64,000 nucleotides of DNA from Saccharopolyspora elongata (GTDB lineage: Bacteria > Actinomycetota > Actinomycetes > Mycobacteriales > Pseudonocardiaceae), in the NCBI RefSeq assembly GCF_004348985.1, contig NZ_SMKW01000004.1, positions 1-64,000 of the forward strand, in the 5' to 3' direction. Below, piece by piece: positions 9,862 through 18,940 of the stretch. Under the pieces are notes generated by a model. It was not told where the DNA came from. It searched no databases and saw nothing but the letters and a program-made list of their open reading frames with translations. The number at the start of each line of letters is the position of its first letter. Position 1 is the stretch's first letter. Made by a program: the position numbers and the translations under genes.

Positions 9862-12597
9862 TCAGGCGCAGCCGCGGAGCGTCGCGGTCGCGAGTTCGGC
9901 GCGCGACCGGTAACCCGTGCGCTGGAAGAACCTGGTCAGTCGCCCCTCCACGCTCTTCTCGCTGGTCCCCAGCACGGTGGCGACCTGCGAATTGGTCAGG
10001 CCCTCGGTGATCAGGGTGGCCAGCAGCCGCTCGTTCTCCGCGACCGTCGCGTTGCGACCGGGGACGGCCACGTTGCGCGTCCGCATCAGCAACCGCAGCC
10101 GCGCGCGGGGGATCAGGGCGCCGAGCTCGCCGAAAGCCTCGTACGCCGCGAGCAGGAGCTTCCGGTCGGCGAACCCGCGTTCCGCCACGGCGGTGACGGT
10201 GGTCGCGAACTCGAAGGGCCGGTCCTGCTCCGCCGCGAGTTGCAGCACTTCTGCCGCGGCGTCGGAGGCGCCTTCGACGAATACCCGTGCGAGCAGCCGG
10301 TTCTGGTGGGCCTCTGCGGTGCCGAGCTCGTCCGCGATCTGCTCGATCCGTTCCGCGCACAGCTTCGCCGCGTCCTTGTTCCCGCGCCGCGATTCCAGCT
10401 CGGCGATGTGCAGCCACAACTCCTCGGTACCGGCGATGGCACCGGTTTCGGCGGCCGCGGTGAGCGCTTGCTCGACGACGGCGCGTGACTGCTGGTGTTC
10501 GCCGATCGTCAGGTCCAGCAACGCTTCCGGGAGGGCCAACCGGTGCGGCAGCAGCAGGTGCCGGGAGCGGGCGTCCTCGATGGCGGCCCGGGCCCGGTTC
10601 AGCTGGCCGCGCGCGGTGAGGATGGTCGCCATGTCCCGGAACATCGCGGCCTGCCCGGGCGGATCGCCGTGGAGGGACGCGGTGGCGATGGCCGACCGGG
10701 CGAGGTCCAGCGAGCGGTCCCACTGCCCGGACCTGGCGGCACGGACCGCCCCGCCATCCGCCGGAGCGTCGGGGGAGCCCAAGCCGAGCGCCTGGAGCAG
10801 AGTCCGGGCCGCTTCGACGGTGGGTGGGGCGGCCGTGGGTGTCGTCCCACCCGCGACCGCCACCGCGGCTTCGGTGAGGGCCTGCCCGAAAGCGGCCGGG
10901 CCGGTGCCGCCCGCGTGCCACGTGCCGTGCCCGGCGAGGAGTTCGTCGCGCGCGTCGGACCAGCGGTCGAGCAGGCAGAGCGCGGCGGCGCGGGTCACGA
11001 GCCGGGTCGCGTCGCCGCCCGAGTGCCATCCGGCTGCGGCGATGTCGCGCAGCGCGGCCGTGTTCCCGTTGCTCGCGAGCCCGGCGGTGGCGATGATCTG
11101 CAGCTCCTGCAAGGAATCCGCCGCGAGCCAGTCCTGGTGGTCGCGCAGCGCCGCCTCGGCCGCCTCGGCGGCGGGGGCCAACCTCTGGTGTTGGGCGCAG
11201 AGGACCGAATGCCGGTGCAGCGCCGCGGCGCGCCGGACGGGATCGGCGATCAGCCCGCACGCCGCCCACCGCCACCGGACGGCGCGAGCGTCCTCCGATG
11301 CGGCCTCGCCGTGGGCCAGCAGCTCCGCCGCTGCCCGCTCGACGTCCACGAGCCTGCCCGCATCCACGATCCGGTCCGGCAGGTAGCCGTCATCGGGGCA
11401 GGTCGCGGCACGTTCCCAGATCGCGGTCACGGCCAGCTGCGCGCTCCTGCTCCGCTCGTAGGGGCCGAGGCACGCGGTCAGCAACGCGGCGAGCATCGGC
11501 ACGCGGAACCGCCACCCGTTCCGGAACGTGACCACTCCCGAAGCGCGCAGCTCGCGAAGGACGTCAAGGACCTCGTTTTCGCCGATCCCGGCCGTCGCGG
11601 CGATCAGCGCCGGGGCCGCCTCGCCCAGCGGGTGCAGCACCGACAGGGCCTTGGCCACGGGCCAGGTCGCCGGATCGCGCAGGGCCGCGAACAGCGGGTG
11701 GGTGATCGGCAGCCGGGGAGCACCGGTGCCGATCAGGTGCGCCCGGCGGTCGACGACCCGCAGCCGGTCGGCCGCCAGGTAGCCCTCGATGGCGGCGTGC
11801 ACCAGCGTGGGCACGCCCCGGCATGCGTCGCGGAGTTCGGCGGCCAGCCCAGGCGCGGGCTTGGCCCCGAGGAGCGAGGTGAGGATGTGGTCCACTGCGG
11901 ACACCGATAGCGGCCGGAGCCGTTCCTCGTGCACCAGGCCGCGGGCGCGCAGCGACGCCAGGTCGCCGCCGCCGTCGTTGGGCGTGGTGGCGGTGCAGAC
12001 GAACGTGATCCGGTCGCCGGCCAGCGCGTCGAGCGCGGCGGAGAGGCTTTCGGGGGCGAGCCGGTGTGCGTCGTCGATGAGGACGACGAGCCGGCCTCCT
12101 CGGATCGGGGCGGACGACAGCCGCCGCACCGCGGCCGCGCCGGACTCGCCGCGGACCGGCGGCGCGCCCAGCTCGTCGGCGATCCTGCCCACCAGAGCGG
12201 GGAAATCCCTATCCCCGGCGGAAACCTTGATGTCCGCAGTGGAGACATCCAGCCCGGCCAGCCGCGCCCGCAGCTGACCCAGCACCCAGCTGCGGCCGAT
12301 CCCGGCCGGGCCGATGATCACGACCAGCGGCCGCCCCGGACGGCTCGTGCAGACGTCGAGCACGCGGGCGATCAGTTCCTCGCGGCCGGACGAACGGGCA
12401 TCCAGCTCGGCTTCTCGGGCACCGTTGGCGGCGTGGGGTGTACGCCTGTCCGCGATCTCGGGAAGAGTCGGGATCGTCCGGTTGGGAGTGGGGATCGTCC
12501 GTCGGGAGTTCAGCACGAATCCCAGTATTGCCAGCCGGCCCCGGCGCATCGAGTTCCAAGTTGTGAGGAGATTCTTAAGCTTTTCTTGCCAGGTCAT
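9862..12597 (-). CDS. Large ATP-binding LuxR-family regulator (LAL-type)
   Basis: 911 residues if the ATG at 12597 is used; the ATG at 12549 is also possible and no ribosome binding site decides. The N-terminal AAA/STAND ATPase has GPAGIGRSW where Walker A normally ends in GK[ST], so the Lys is replaced by Arg. Walker B is RLVVLIDDAH. A long helical TPR-like middle follows, and a LuxR HTH closes the protein (TEGLTNSQVATVLGTSEKSV near 855-875). LAL regulators usually activate secondary-metabolite or sugar genes. The Arg may reduce ATP binding. It is divergent from a second, shorter regulator with a related HTH. Confidence 0.85.
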   Translation of the reverse strand: MTWQEKLKNLLTTWNSMRRGRLAILGFVLNSRRTIPTPNRTIPTLPEIADRRTPHAANGAREAELDARSSGREELIARVLDVCTSRPGRPLVVIIGPAGIGRSWVLGQLRARLAGLDVSTADIKVSAGDRDFPALVGRIADELGAPPVRGESGAAAVRRLSSAPIRGGRLVVLIDDAHRLAPESLSAALDALAGDRITFVCTATTPNDGGGDLASLRARGLVHEERLRPLSVSAVDHILTSLLGAKPAPGLAAELRDACRGVPTLVHAAIEGYLAADRLRVVDRRAHLIGTGAPRLPITHPLFAALRDPATWPVAKALSVLHPLGEAAPALIAATAGIGENEVLDVLRELRASGVVTFRNGWRFRVPMLAALLTACLGPYERSRSAQLAVTAIWERAATCPDDGYLPDRIVDAGRLVDVERAAAELLAHGEAASEDARAVRWRWAACGLIADPVRRAAALHRHSVLCAQHQRLAPAAEAAEAALRDHQDWLAADSLQELQIIATAGLASNGNTAALRDIAAAGWHSGGDATRLVTRAAALCLLDRWSDARDELLAGHGTWHAGGTGPAAFGQALTEAAVAVAGGTTPTAAPPTVEAARTLLQALGLGSPDAPADGGAVRAARSGQWDRSLDLARSAIATASLHGDPPGQAAMFRDMATILTARGQLNRARAAIEDARSRHLLLPHRLALPEALLDLTIGEHQQSRAVVEQALTAAAETGAIAGTEELWLHIAELESRRGNKDAAKLCAERIEQIADELGTAEAHQNRLLARVFVEGASDAAAEVLQLAAEQDRPFEFATTVTAVAERGFADRKLLLAAYEAFGELGALIPRARLRLLMRTRNVAVPGRNATVAENERLLATLITEGLTNSQVATVLGTSEKSVEGRLTRFFQRTGYRSRAELATATLRGCA

Positions 12598-12748
12598 CCG
12601 CTGGTTCGGAATCCTTGCGCATTTCTGAATTCTGTCGTTCAGGAGTCTTTCCGCGCCCGGGTTTCCGGGTCACCCGGCATTAGCGTCCGCCCGACGCGGT
12701 AAATGCATCGAGTCTGGCGCGACGGCGCCGGGAACGGGACGGACGGCA

Positions 12749-14122
12749 ATGGGGCGGGAACAGATGGCGATCGAGGGCAGGGATGACGCGCTGGCGGCGC
12801 TGCGGTCCGCGTTGCGGACCAGCGCGCCCGGCGGTCGCCTGCTGATCGTCCGCGGCGATGTCGGCATCGGGAAGACGCGACTGCTGGACGCGGCGGGCCG
12901 CCGCTGGCGTGCCAGGGGCACGCGGGTGGCGCAGGTGCGCGGCCGATCCCGCGCGACGGCAGCGGAAGCCGGCACCGACCGGTACGGGGTCGGCGCGGTC
13001 GTCGACGCGCTCCGGCAGGACTTCGACCGGTTCGGCGACTGCGGGCTGGTCGACGCGATCAGCGCGCTGACCCGGTTCCGCCAGGCGGAGGAGCCGGCCG
13101 CGCGGTTCCCCGCCGTGGCGGCCGAGTTGAACTGGGTGTTCGGCCGGATCAGCAGCCGTGGTCCCGTCGCGGTGCTCGTCGACGACGCGCCGGCCATCGC
13201 CGACCCCGTCCCGCTGCTGCAGGCGGCCCGCCGCCCCGGTTGCCTGGTCGTAGCGTCGATCCGGCCGGACGAGGCGGTGGCCGCCGAGCTGCTCGACCTG
13301 GCGGACGAGGTGATCGACCTGGATCCACTCGCCGACGAGCACATCGCGGCCCTCGCGGGCGATGATCTGGACGAAAGCGTTCACGTGGCTCTGCGCGCGG
13401 CGCTCGGGCCGCTGTACGGCAACCCCGGCACGGTGCTGGCGACGGTCGAGGCGCTGCGGGACAGGGGACGGCTCGTCGCCGATGGCGACCACCTCCGCCT
13501 CGACGACCAGGCATCCATCTGCCTGCCCTACGACCACGACCTGCTGCTGCGCGCCCGGCGGCTCGGCGGCCTCGGCCCGCGGCTGCTCGCCACGACGGCC
13601 TGGCTCGGCGCGTTCGGCATCGATGACCTGCCCGCGGTCGCGGACGCGCTGGGCGAGGACGTCGCCGAGTGCGGCCGGACAGTGGACCGGCTCGTCGAGA
13701 ACGGCTTGCTGGTGGGGGATGTTCGGGGGCGGCTGTGCTGCCTGTGCCCGGCGCTCGCGGTCTCCGCGGTGGCCGAGGAGCGCGCCGCGGTCCGGTGCTT
13801 GGCGGGCCCGGCCGCCGAGTTCCCGAAACCGGCGCTGCTCCGCGAAACCGGTGGTTCGCCGCTGGCGGCGGCCCCGGCGCAGCCCCCGTCCGCCGCGCAA
13901 TCCTGGTCGGCCACCGAGTCCCGCATCGTCGAGCTGATCGGCATGGGGCTCACCAACCGGCGGATCGGCTCGGCGCTCGGGTTGAGCGAGAAGACCGTGG
14001 AGAGCCAGCTCACCCGGCTGTTCGCCAAGACCGGCTGCCGCTCCCGCGTGGCGCTCGTGGCGGCCGCGAACTCGGCCGGAAGCCTGCGAGGCGCCGCGCT
14101 GCGCGGGCGGTCCGCGGCTTAA
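12749..14122 (+). CDS. Short ATP-binding LuxR-family regulator
   Basis: 457 residues from ATG 12749 (ATG 12764 has a better Shine-Dalgarno, gggcggga). An ATPase domain with intact Walker A (GDVGIGKTRLL) and Walker B (VAVLVDDAP) is joined by a short segment to a C-terminal LuxR HTH (GMGLTNRRIGSALGLSEKTV). The long TPR region of typical LAL proteins is missing, so it is about half the normal size. Its HTH resembles that of the divergent large regulator in length and ending, suggesting common origin. Target genes are unknown. Confidence 0.82.
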   Translation: MGREQMAIEGRDDALAALRSALRTSAPGGRLLIVRGDVGIGKTRLLDAAGRRWRARGTRVAQVRGRSRATAAEAGTDRYGVGAVVDALRQDFDRFGDCGLVDAISALTRFRQAEEPAARFPAVAAELNWVFGRISSRGPVAVLVDDAPAIADPVPLLQAARRPGCLVVASIRPDEAVAAELLDLADEVIDLDPLADEHIAALAGDDLDESVHVALRAALGPLYGNPGTVLATVEALRDRGRLVADGDHLRLDDQASICLPYDHDLLLRARRLGGLGPRLLATTAWLGAFGIDDLPAVADALGEDVAECGRTVDRLVENGLLVGDVRGRLCCLCPALAVSAVAEERAAVRCLAGPAAEFPKPALLRETGGSPLAAAPAQPPSAAQSWSATESRIVELIGMGLTNRRIGSALGLSEKTVESQLTRLFAKTGCRSRVALVAAANSAGSLRGAALRGRSAA

Positions 14123-14501
14123 GAAGGTCCGAAGTGGACAGTAGGCGCGAAGATGTGTTGATGAACTGGTCGGGTCCTGGCGTGGGCGGGCGAATTCCTT
14201 GTCTCGAAATGAGTTTCACCCACAATGCATTGCGGATTCGTCATGTACCCCAAGCGGTGCCGCAGGGGATGCGGTGTCGCCTTTGGACAATTGGATCGGC
14301 GCGGTCGCCGGCAGATCCGCGGGGGGAATCCGGTGAGGGGATTCCCGCGAGCCCGCCCCGAGGACGCGATCGGCCCTCCCGGCGCCGGACACTCGAATCA
14401 TGTGGCTCGCGCGTTGTGCCGCCGAGAGCGCCGGGGCGGAGCGGAAGGTCGGGCGTCGCGTCGAACAGCACGCTCGCAATGCAAGTCGGAGGAAGAGCGC
14501 G
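14123..14501. other. 379-bp gap without a supported gene
   Basis: Open frames here carry no domains. The Shine-Dalgarno CGGAGGAAGA near its end belongs to the next gene. No clear promoter or palindrome was recognised. Confidence 0.4.
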
Positions 14502-15182
14502 ATGATGACCAAGGTCGAATCGGCAACGCACACGGTGAACTCGGCAGCGCGGGAGCCCGGCGAGCAGGTTCGGGTCGCGGTGTGGGCGCAGGACCCCATC
14601 ACCTTGACCGGGCTGACCGGAATGCTCCTGGGCACCGCGGACGTGTTCGTCGCGGCGGACCCGTTTCCCGCCGACGTCGACGTGCTCGTGTTCGCCGTGG
14701 ACCGGGTGACCCCGGAAGTCCTCGCCAGCATGAGCAAGGCGGCCTCGGAATCGGCGGCGCCCGCGGTGCTGGTGGCCAGGCAGTTGGAGCGCACCGTGCT
14801 GCTGCGGGTGGTCGAGTGCCGCGTGGTCGCGGTGCTGCACCGCGGCGTCGCCACGGGCGAGCGGCTGGCCGAGGCGATCCGCGTCGTGGCCGAGGGAGGT
14901 GGTGTGCTGCCGGCCAACCTGCTGGGCGAGTTGCTGCGGCAGGTGGAGAACCTCAACCACGAGGTCCTGGAGCCGCGCGGCCTGAACTCCGCAGGCTTCA
15001 CCTCCCGGGAGATCGGCGTGTTGCGGCTGCTGGCGGAAGGCTGGGATTCCGAGGAGATCGGCAAGAAGCTCTGCTACTCGGAGCGCACGGTGAAGAACGT
15101 CATCCACGCCATGACGAGTCGGCTCAAGCTGCGCAACCGGCCTCAGCTGGTGGCCCACTGTGTGCGGACGGGCGTGATCTGA
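14502..15182 (+). CDS. LuxR/NarL-type regulator with degenerate receiver
   Basis: 226 residues from the first of two adjacent ATGs (14502, 14505), behind CGGAGGAAGA. The C-terminal HTH is a standard GerE/LuxR domain (FTSREIGVLRLLAEGWDSEE, then KLCYSERTVKNV). The N-terminal part (about 22-150) has the outline of a response-regulator receiver (RVAVWAQDPITLTGL) but lacks the double acidic pocket and a clear phosphoacceptor Asp, so it is probably an atypical, phosphorylation-independent regulator. It is one of three LuxR-type genes between the two paralogous two-component systems. Confidence 0.82.
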   Translation: MMTKVESATHTVNSAAREPGEQVRVAVWAQDPITLTGLTGMLLGTADVFVAADPFPADVDVLVFAVDRVTPEVLASMSKAASESAAPAVLVARQLERTVLLRVVECRVVAVLHRGVATGERLAEAIRVVAEGGGVLPANLLGELLRQVENLNHEVLEPRGLNSAGFTSREIGVLRLLAEGWDSEEIGKKLCYSERTVKNVIHAMTSRLKLRNRPQLVAHCVRTGVI

Positions 15183-15205
15183 GCGATCCGGAGATGCCGC
15201 GATGC

Positions 15206-15258
15206 GCACGGACGTCGTCCGTGCGGGAGAACGACTTTCGCGGTCGCTCGTACGAGCG
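15206..15258. promoter_or_regulatory. Two perfect palindromes upstream of the response regulator gene
   Basis: GCACGGACG-T-CGTCCGTGC (15206-15224) follows the LuxR stop by 23 bp and may be its terminator. CGCTCGTACGAGCG (15245-15258) is a perfect 14-bp palindrome in the 209-bp gap and is a candidate operator. Confidence 0.45.
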
Positions 15259-15391
15259 CGCCCGTGCTCGACTGCGGTTTCCGGTTGCGGGAGCGCAGGC
15301 ATCCCGCGGCACGGCGCACTTCGACCGGCTGCACGTGGCTCGGTGGTTCGGACTAGGGTGGCATGAAAACGGCAAGAAGCAGGTTTCGACG

Positions 15392-16141
15392 ATGACGCAG
15401 GCTGATCTTGGCGCGGATCACCGATTCCGGGGGCGAGAGCCGCGGATCCTGGTCGTGGAGGACGATCCGACGGTTGCCCAGGTGGTCACCGGCTACCTGC
15501 GCCGGTCCGGCTACACCCCGGTGCACGCCTCGGACGGCGCGATGGGGCTGGAGCTGGCGCGGCAGATGTCGCCGGACCTCGTCGTGCTCGACGTGATGCT
15601 GCCGGGGCTCGACGGCATCCAGGTCTTGCGCGAGCTGCGCGCGTCCAACCAGGTGCCGGTCATCATGCTGACCTCGCTGGGGGAAGAGGAGCACCGGCTG
15701 CGCGGCCTGGAATCCGGCGCCGACGACTACCTCACCAAGCCGTTCAGCCCGCGCGAGCTGGTGCTGCGGGTCCAGTCCGTGCTGCGCCGGACGATCGCCA
15801 TGCCGCCGGCCCGGGTCGACGGCGTGCTGCGCGTCGGCGACCTCTTGGTGGACCGGGCGGCGCGGGTGGTCAGCAAGGCCGGACGCGAGCTGAACATGCC
15901 GATCAAGGAATTCGAGCTGCTGGTCTTCATGATCCGCAACGCGGGTCGGGTGGTGCGGCGGGACGAGCTGATGCGCGAGGTCTGGGCGCACAACTTCGGC
16001 GATGCCTCCACGGTCACGGTGCACGTCCGGCGGCTGCGGGAGAAGGTCGAGGACGACCCGTCCCGCCCCGCGCTGCTGAAGACCGTCTGGGGCGTCGGCT
16101 ACCGGCTCGACCTCCCCGAGACCGGCGCCGGATCAGCATGA
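15392..16141 (+). CDS. OmpR-family response regulator
   Basis: 249 residues. The receiver has ILVVEDDPTVAQ (acidic pocket), VVLDVMLPGLDG (phosphoacceptor near D67), MLTS and DYLTKPFSP (Lys near 116). The winged helix at about 150-245 includes NMPIKEFELLVF and HVRRLREKVEDD. It is encoded with the following kinase through an ATGA overlap, so the pair is translationally coupled. The N-terminus and upstream DNA match the decayed regulator at 8496, showing the two systems are duplicates. Target promoters are unknown; the palindrome at 15245-15258 is a candidate autoregulatory site. Confidence 0.92.
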   Translation: MTQADLGADHRFRGREPRILVVEDDPTVAQVVTGYLRRSGYTPVHASDGAMGLELARQMSPDLVVLDVMLPGLDGIQVLRELRASNQVPVIMLTSLGEEEHRLRGLESGADDYLTKPFSPRELVLRVQSVLRRTIAMPPARVDGVLRVGDLLVDRAARVVSKAGRELNMPIKEFELLVFMIRNAGRVVRRDELMREVWAHNFGDASTVTVHVRRLREKVEDDPSRPALLKTVWGVGYRLDLPETGAGSA

Positions 16142-17250
16142 CGTCGCTGCTGGTCGCGTTGATCGCGGTGTGCGAATCGGTCGGCGTGGGTCTCGTCGGC
16201 ATGGTGGTCCTGCGGCTGCTCCGCAAGTACCCGGTGGGATATTCGCTGGTGGCAGTGATCATCATCACCGTGTACGCGATCAACACGAGCGCCCTCACCG
16301 TGGTGCTCGTCGCGCGGTCGGCGCAGCTGCCCGCCGACCTGCTCCTCGCGGTCGTCCTCATCGCCGGGGCGGTGGCCATCGGCGTCGGACTGGTGCTCGG
16401 CCGGTCGGTGATGAACGGCAGCCGGCAGCTGACCGACGCCACGCGCTCGCTCGGTCAGCGGCATCGGTTCCAGCAGCCGGCGGACCTGCCGAGCGCCGAG
16501 TTCGCCGAGCTCGCGCAGGAGCTCCGGATCACCAGTGACAAACTCGCCGAGTCGCGGCGCCGAGAACAGGCGATGGACGCGTCCCGGCGGCGGCTGGTCG
16601 CCTGGATCTCGCACGACCTGCGTAGCCCACTGGCGCGGCTGCGCGCCGTGACGGAGTCCATTGAGGACGGCGTGGTGGACGACCTGCCGGACTACTGCAG
16701 GAAGATCCGCGGCGACACCGAGGTCTTGTCGGAGATGGTGGACGACCTGTTCGAGCTCTCCCGAATCCAGTCCGGGACGCTGCGCCTGGCCCCGCGGATG
16801 GTGGCGCTGGACGACCTCATCAGCGACGAGGTGGCGGCGCTCGAAGTGGTGGCCGGTGACCGGGGGATCAGCCTGCGGGCGAGGACGATCGAGCCGATCG
16901 TGGTCAACGTGGACGACCGCGCCTTCACGCGGGTGTTCAACAACCTGCTGGGGAACGCGATCCGGTACGCCCCGGAGGGTTCGACGGTGACCGTGGACAT
17001 CCGCGCGGTCGCGGGCTGGGCGGCCGTCGCGGTGAGCGACGAGTGCGGGGGAATCCCGGAAAGCGACCTGGCCTCCGTGTTCGACATGGGGTGGCGCGGG
17101 GAGGACCGGAGGACGCGCGGCAGCAGCGGCGGGGGCCTCGGCCTGGCCATCGTGCAGGGTCTCGTGCAGGCGCACAACGGGAACGTGTCGGTGCGCAACG
17201 TTCCGGGTGGCTGTTGCTTCGAGGTGCGTCTCCCGCTGCCCGCGGCCTGA
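16138..17250 (+). CDS. Sensor histidine kinase, partner of the OmpR-type regulator
   Basis: 370 residues from an ATG overlapping the regulator stop. The architecture is the same as the kinase at 8744: N-terminal hydrophobic helices, H-box WISHDLRSPLARLRAV, N-box NNLLGNAIRYAP, G1 SDECGGIP and G2 SGGGLGLAIVQG. No separate sensor domain is visible. Identity with the 8744 protein is high over the entire length, including the extreme C-terminus, so this is a duplication. This copy keeps its regulator. The signal is unknown; small intramembrane kinases of this kind often sense envelope stress. Confidence 0.9.
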   Translation: MTSLLVALIAVCESVGVGLVGMVVLRLLRKYPVGYSLVAVIIITVYAINTSALTVVLVARSAQLPADLLLAVVLIAGAVAIGVGLVLGRSVMNGSRQLTDATRSLGQRHRFQQPADLPSAEFAELAQELRITSDKLAESRRREQAMDASRRRLVAWISHDLRSPLARLRAVTESIEDGVVDDLPDYCRKIRGDTEVLSEMVDDLFELSRIQSGTLRLAPRMVALDDLISDEVAALEVVAGDRGISLRARTIEPIVVNVDDRAFTRVFNNLLGNAIRYAPEGSTVTVDIRAVAGWAAVAVSDECGGIPESDLASVFDMGWRGEDRRTRGSSGGGLGLAIVQGLVQAHNGNVSVRNVPGGCCFEVRLPLPAA

Positions 17251-17255
17251 GGCCG

Positions 17256-17663
17256 TCAGTAGCCGAAGTTCTGCGTCCACCACGGGCCGGTGGCGTCGAT
17301 ATGCAGCCCCACGCCGATGAACCGGAAGTCCGCGTTCAGGATGTTCGCGCGGTGCGGGATGCTCTGCATCCAGGCGTGCACCACCGCGGCGGGCGTTCCC
17401 TGGCCGGCCGCGATGTTCTCCCCGCCGGGGTCCTCGAAACCCGCGGCAAGCATCCGTTCGAACGGCGACGGGCCGCGCGTCGCCTGGTGCGCGAAGAAGC
17501 CGCGCCGCGCCATGTCGGCGCTGTGCCCGCGAGCGGCGCGGCGCAACCGCTCGTCGACGTGCAACGGGCCGAGCCGCCGCTTCTCCCGCTCCACGTTCAC
17601 CAGCCGGACGACCTTGTCCTCGGTCTGGGTTCGCACCAGATCTCGGCTGGAACCTAAAGCCAT
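17256..17663 (-). CDS. CAP/SCP-domain protein
   Basis: 135 residues from the ATG at 17663, which follows GGGAG; a longer frame to 17780 lacks a better start. It contains CAP-fold signatures: RRAARGHSADMARRGFFAH, GENIAAG, HAWMQSIPHRANIL and a closing WWTQNFGY. CAP proteins are usually secreted, but no signal peptide or lipobox is visible with either start, so export would need another route or the start is misjudged. Bacterial CAP proteins have uncertain roles, with envelope or extracellular interaction proposed. It converges on the two-component operon with a 5-bp gap. Confidence 0.78.
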   Translation of the reverse strand: MALGSSRDLVRTQTEDKVVRLVNVEREKRRLGPLHVDERLRRAARGHSADMARRGFFAHQATRGPSPFERMLAAGFEDPGGENIAAGQGTPAAVVHAWMQSIPHRANILNADFRFIGVGLHIDATGPWWTQNFGY

Positions 17664-17817
17664 TCTCCCGATCCTCCCGAACTTCACCGACCGGCACCAG
17701 CTTCGCCCATGCGAGGGCTGGGACGAGCCGGCCGGGCCGCGAAGTCGGCGAACGGGCAGGAATCCGCGACTTTCGGGCAACGTTCCGGCTGCACCGTTGC
17801 CCCTCGCCGGCTTTAGG

Positions 17818-17829
17818 GGTCGTTTCAGA
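17818..17829. repeat. Solitary end of a family A repeat
   Basis: GGTCGTTTCAGA, the reverse of the TCTGAAACGACC ends seen at 39383, 53749 and 55742, sits at the break point of the histidine-kinase fragment. Confidence 0.45.
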
Positions 17830-18028
17830 GCGCGAGCTGCGGGTCACCGGCCGTGGCGGAGATCAGCCCGAGCTGGAGGGTCAGTGCCGACAGGCCCGCA
17901 GCCGGCCCGTCGTGCAGCTCGCGTTCCAGCTCGTAGCGGTACCTGACGGTGCTGCGCCCGGGCGCGCGCAACCAGCCGGGCAGCAGCCTGCCCAGCCCGG
18001 TGAACCTGCGCGCGATCTCAGTCGTCAT
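17825..18028 (-). pseudogene. Histidine kinase fragment (HisKA_3 H-box)
   Basis: 67 residues. The core YELERELHDGPAAGLSALTL is the phosphoacceptor helix of NarL-partner kinases (HisKA_3). Nothing of the N-terminal sensor or the ATPase domain remains, and the frame ends within a family A repeat end. It is most simply a relic of a deleted kinase gene. If translated it would be a small phosphoacceptor peptide, which is speculative. Confidence 0.6.
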
Positions 18029-18213
18029 AACAGCATCATCCCGGTGAAGCCTGGGAGAAAGATCGCAAACCGGGCAGGACAGGGATATCCCTCATCTCCC
18101 GTGCACAGCGCCGATTCGAGTCCACGAGTCGTGCTGGACTGTCCACATCGGATTCATAGCTGAAGCCGCGCTGGTAGGGGCTCTGCCGGGGCCGGTTGCC
18201 GAGATGTTCAGTA

Positions 18214-18242
18214 TTGACTGCCTCTGTTTGGTGTGACTAAAT
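18214..18242 (+). promoter_or_regulatory. Predicted promoter of the XRE-cupin gene
   Basis: TTGACT and CTAAAT are separated by 17 bp, ending 30 bp upstream of the GTG start. This is a good housekeeping-sigma match in a GC-rich background. Confidence 0.5.
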
Positions 18243-18272
18243 GCCAGTACCCGAGGGAAGGGGGCAGGAATC

Positions 18273-18896
18273 GTGGCCGACAGCGCTCCTCCGGCCGAAC
18301 CCGCCGCCGATGGCCCGACCCGGCTGGTGGGGGCGGCGATCAAGCGGATCCGCACCGAGCGCGGCCTGACGCTGCGGGACCTGGCGGAACGCTGCGGGCT
18401 GTCGCCTGGTTTCCTCTCGCTGGCCGAGCGCGGCATCAACTCGATCTCGCTGACCTCGCTCTTCGCGCTGGCCAGCGCGCTGGAGGTGGACGCGGTCGAG
18501 CTGCTGGGCGCGGCCGGTCGCCGCGGCCGGCGCGAGTACTCGATCGCCCGGCACGACGACCCGCACGCCACGCGGGTGGTGATGGGCGAGCGGGAGCACC
18601 GCGTGCTGACCGCGGACCTGCCCGACCAGCGCCTCGAAGCGATGGTCACCGCGGTGCACCCGACCGCCGAGCCGTCACCGGTCACCCAGCACGACGGCGA
18701 GGAGTTCTGCTACGTGCTGCGCGGCGAGCTGGCGTTCCTGCTGCCGGACGAGACAGCGGTGCTCGGCGCCGGTGACTCGATCCACTTCAAGTCCCGGATT
18801 CCGCACGCCATCCACAACCGCGGCACCGCGATCGCGGAGGTGCTCTGGACGGTCGACCGCCCGCTGCTGCGGCGACCCGACGGCACGACTCGCTGA
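18273..18896 (+). CDS. XRE-family regulator with cupin domain
   Basis: 207 residues from a GTG with a strong purine-rich ribosome binding site. The HTH (RGLTLRDLAERCGLSPGFLS near 30-50) is followed by a cupin_2 domain with HDGEEFCYVLRGELAFLL and GDSIHFKSRIPHAI. This class (PuuR-like) commonly controls transport and oxidation of amines or amino acids by binding a small ligand in the cupin. It is followed by a POT transporter and an FAD oxidoreductase on the same strand, which are the probable targets. Confidence 0.86.
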   Translation: MADSAPPAEPAADGPTRLVGAAIKRIRTERGLTLRDLAERCGLSPGFLSLAERGINSISLTSLFALASALEVDAVELLGAAGRRGRREYSIARHDDPHATRVVMGEREHRVLTADLPDQRLEAMVTAVHPTAEPSPVTQHDGEEFCYVLRGELAFLLPDETAVLGAGDSIHFKSRIPHAIHNRGTAIAEVLWTVDRPLLRRPDGTTR

Positions 18897-18940
18897 CCGC
18901 GCCTCTCCCGCCGGTGCACGCCATCCATCGAAAGGCGGCC

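Noticed and set aside
14123-14501. Possible gene before the LuxR-type regulator
   Set aside because: The upstream extension of the LuxR frame has no ribosome binding site, while CGGAGGAAGA precedes ATG 14502.
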